Source: UMGS1590 sp963558655 (GTDB taxonomy: Bacteria; Bacillota; Peptococcia; Peptococcales; Peptococcaceae). Taken from it: 56,496 nucleotides of DNA. Numbering within the stretch: position 1 is the stretch's first letter; each line of letters begins with the position of its first letter. The notes under the pieces are model-generated. The model did not search any database. It had not been told where the DNA came from and worked only from the letters and a program-made list of their open reading frames with translations. Shown here piece after piece: positions 56,495 to 56,496 of this stretch. Location of the stretch: NCBI GenBank assembly GCA_963558655.1, contig CAUWHJ010000020.1:1-56496 (forward strand). The letters are read 5' to 3'. Position numbers and translations under genes: made by a program.

Positions 56495-56496
56495 TT

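Noticed and set aside
1..56496. tRNA, rRNA, tmRNA or 6S-like RNA genes
   Set aside because: No cloverleaf-like segment, CCA end or conserved rRNA stretch was seen in any intergenic region.

Overview
The window looks like a complete 56.5 kb contig from a low-to-mid G+C member of the Bacillota (Firmicutes), probably an anaerobic clostridial or negativicute-like lineage; I cannot place it to genus. The reasons are strong AGGAGG ribosome binding sites, good sigma-A promoters with 16-18 base spacers, many strong intrinsic terminators, TTG and GTG starts, lipoprotein-type solute-binding proteins, a TPP riboswitch, a tandem glycine riboswitch, and the gene content (thiamine-precursor ABC transporter, SPFH/zinc-ribbon/TPM operon, HelD, copper-amine-oxidase-N proteins, XRE regulators with membrane domains). 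The two ends carry an exact 53-base inverted repeat and a related hairpin lies at 32.7 kb, so the contig probably ends where assembly broke in a dispersed repeat.

Layout. 0-3.8 kb: an AT-rich, probably acquired cassette (TetR regulator, CDF cation exporter, MATE exporter) with its own promoters and operators, bounded by a 14-base direct repeat. 3.9-9.5 kb: a small exported protein; a TPP-riboswitch-controlled thiamine-precursor ABC transporter ending in a TatD-like hydrolase; a TetR gene with a small membrane protein; a YgbA_NO-type protein. 9.6-14.4 kb: an EamA exporter, then a run of envelope genes (DUF975-like membrane protein, SppA protease, two tandemly duplicated anchored proteins). 14.4-19.8 kb: aconitase, ComF, and a polar amino acid ABC transporter. 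19.9-23 kb: two copper-amine-oxidase-N proteins plus the remnant of a third, and rsmE. 23-28 kb: an EamA exporter translationally coupled to a broken response regulator, then an operon of SPFH, zinc-ribbon and TPM proteins resembling YdjI/YdjG/YdjH of Bacillus but without the PspA gene. 28-34.5 kb: RarD, citrate synthase, two HAD phosphatases, a GNAT enzyme, and a sodium:alanine/glycine symporter behind a tandem glycine riboswitch. 34.6-38.5 kb: a candidate type I toxin-antitoxin locus, a low-molecular-weight phosphatase lacking its catalytic arginine, two GNAT enzymes and an amino acid permease. 38.8-46.6 kb: RNHCP protein, MarR with a textbook operator-promoter, a spore-photolyase-like radical SAM protein, HelD, AraC-GyrI regulator, Ogt, TetR and a divergent mini-protein/esterase pair. 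46.6-56.4 kb: an AT-rich isoprenylcysteine-methyltransferase-like gene, two XRE-membrane regulators (one with an SdpI domain), GNAT, MerR-GyrI with a dyad operator, a CynX-type MFS exporter, a small membrane protein/XRE pair, EamA, an intact LMW phosphatase paralogue, and a LysR gene behind an attenuator-like leader.

How the parts work together. Central metabolism is represented by citrate synthase and aconitase, which lie about 13 kb apart and would feed 2-oxoglutarate/glutamate synthesis. Nutrient sensing is done by RNA (TPP and glycine). Much of the rest is small-molecule export paired with one-component regulators, plus envelope stress functions. No tRNA, rRNA, CRISPR array, integrase or transposase gene was found.
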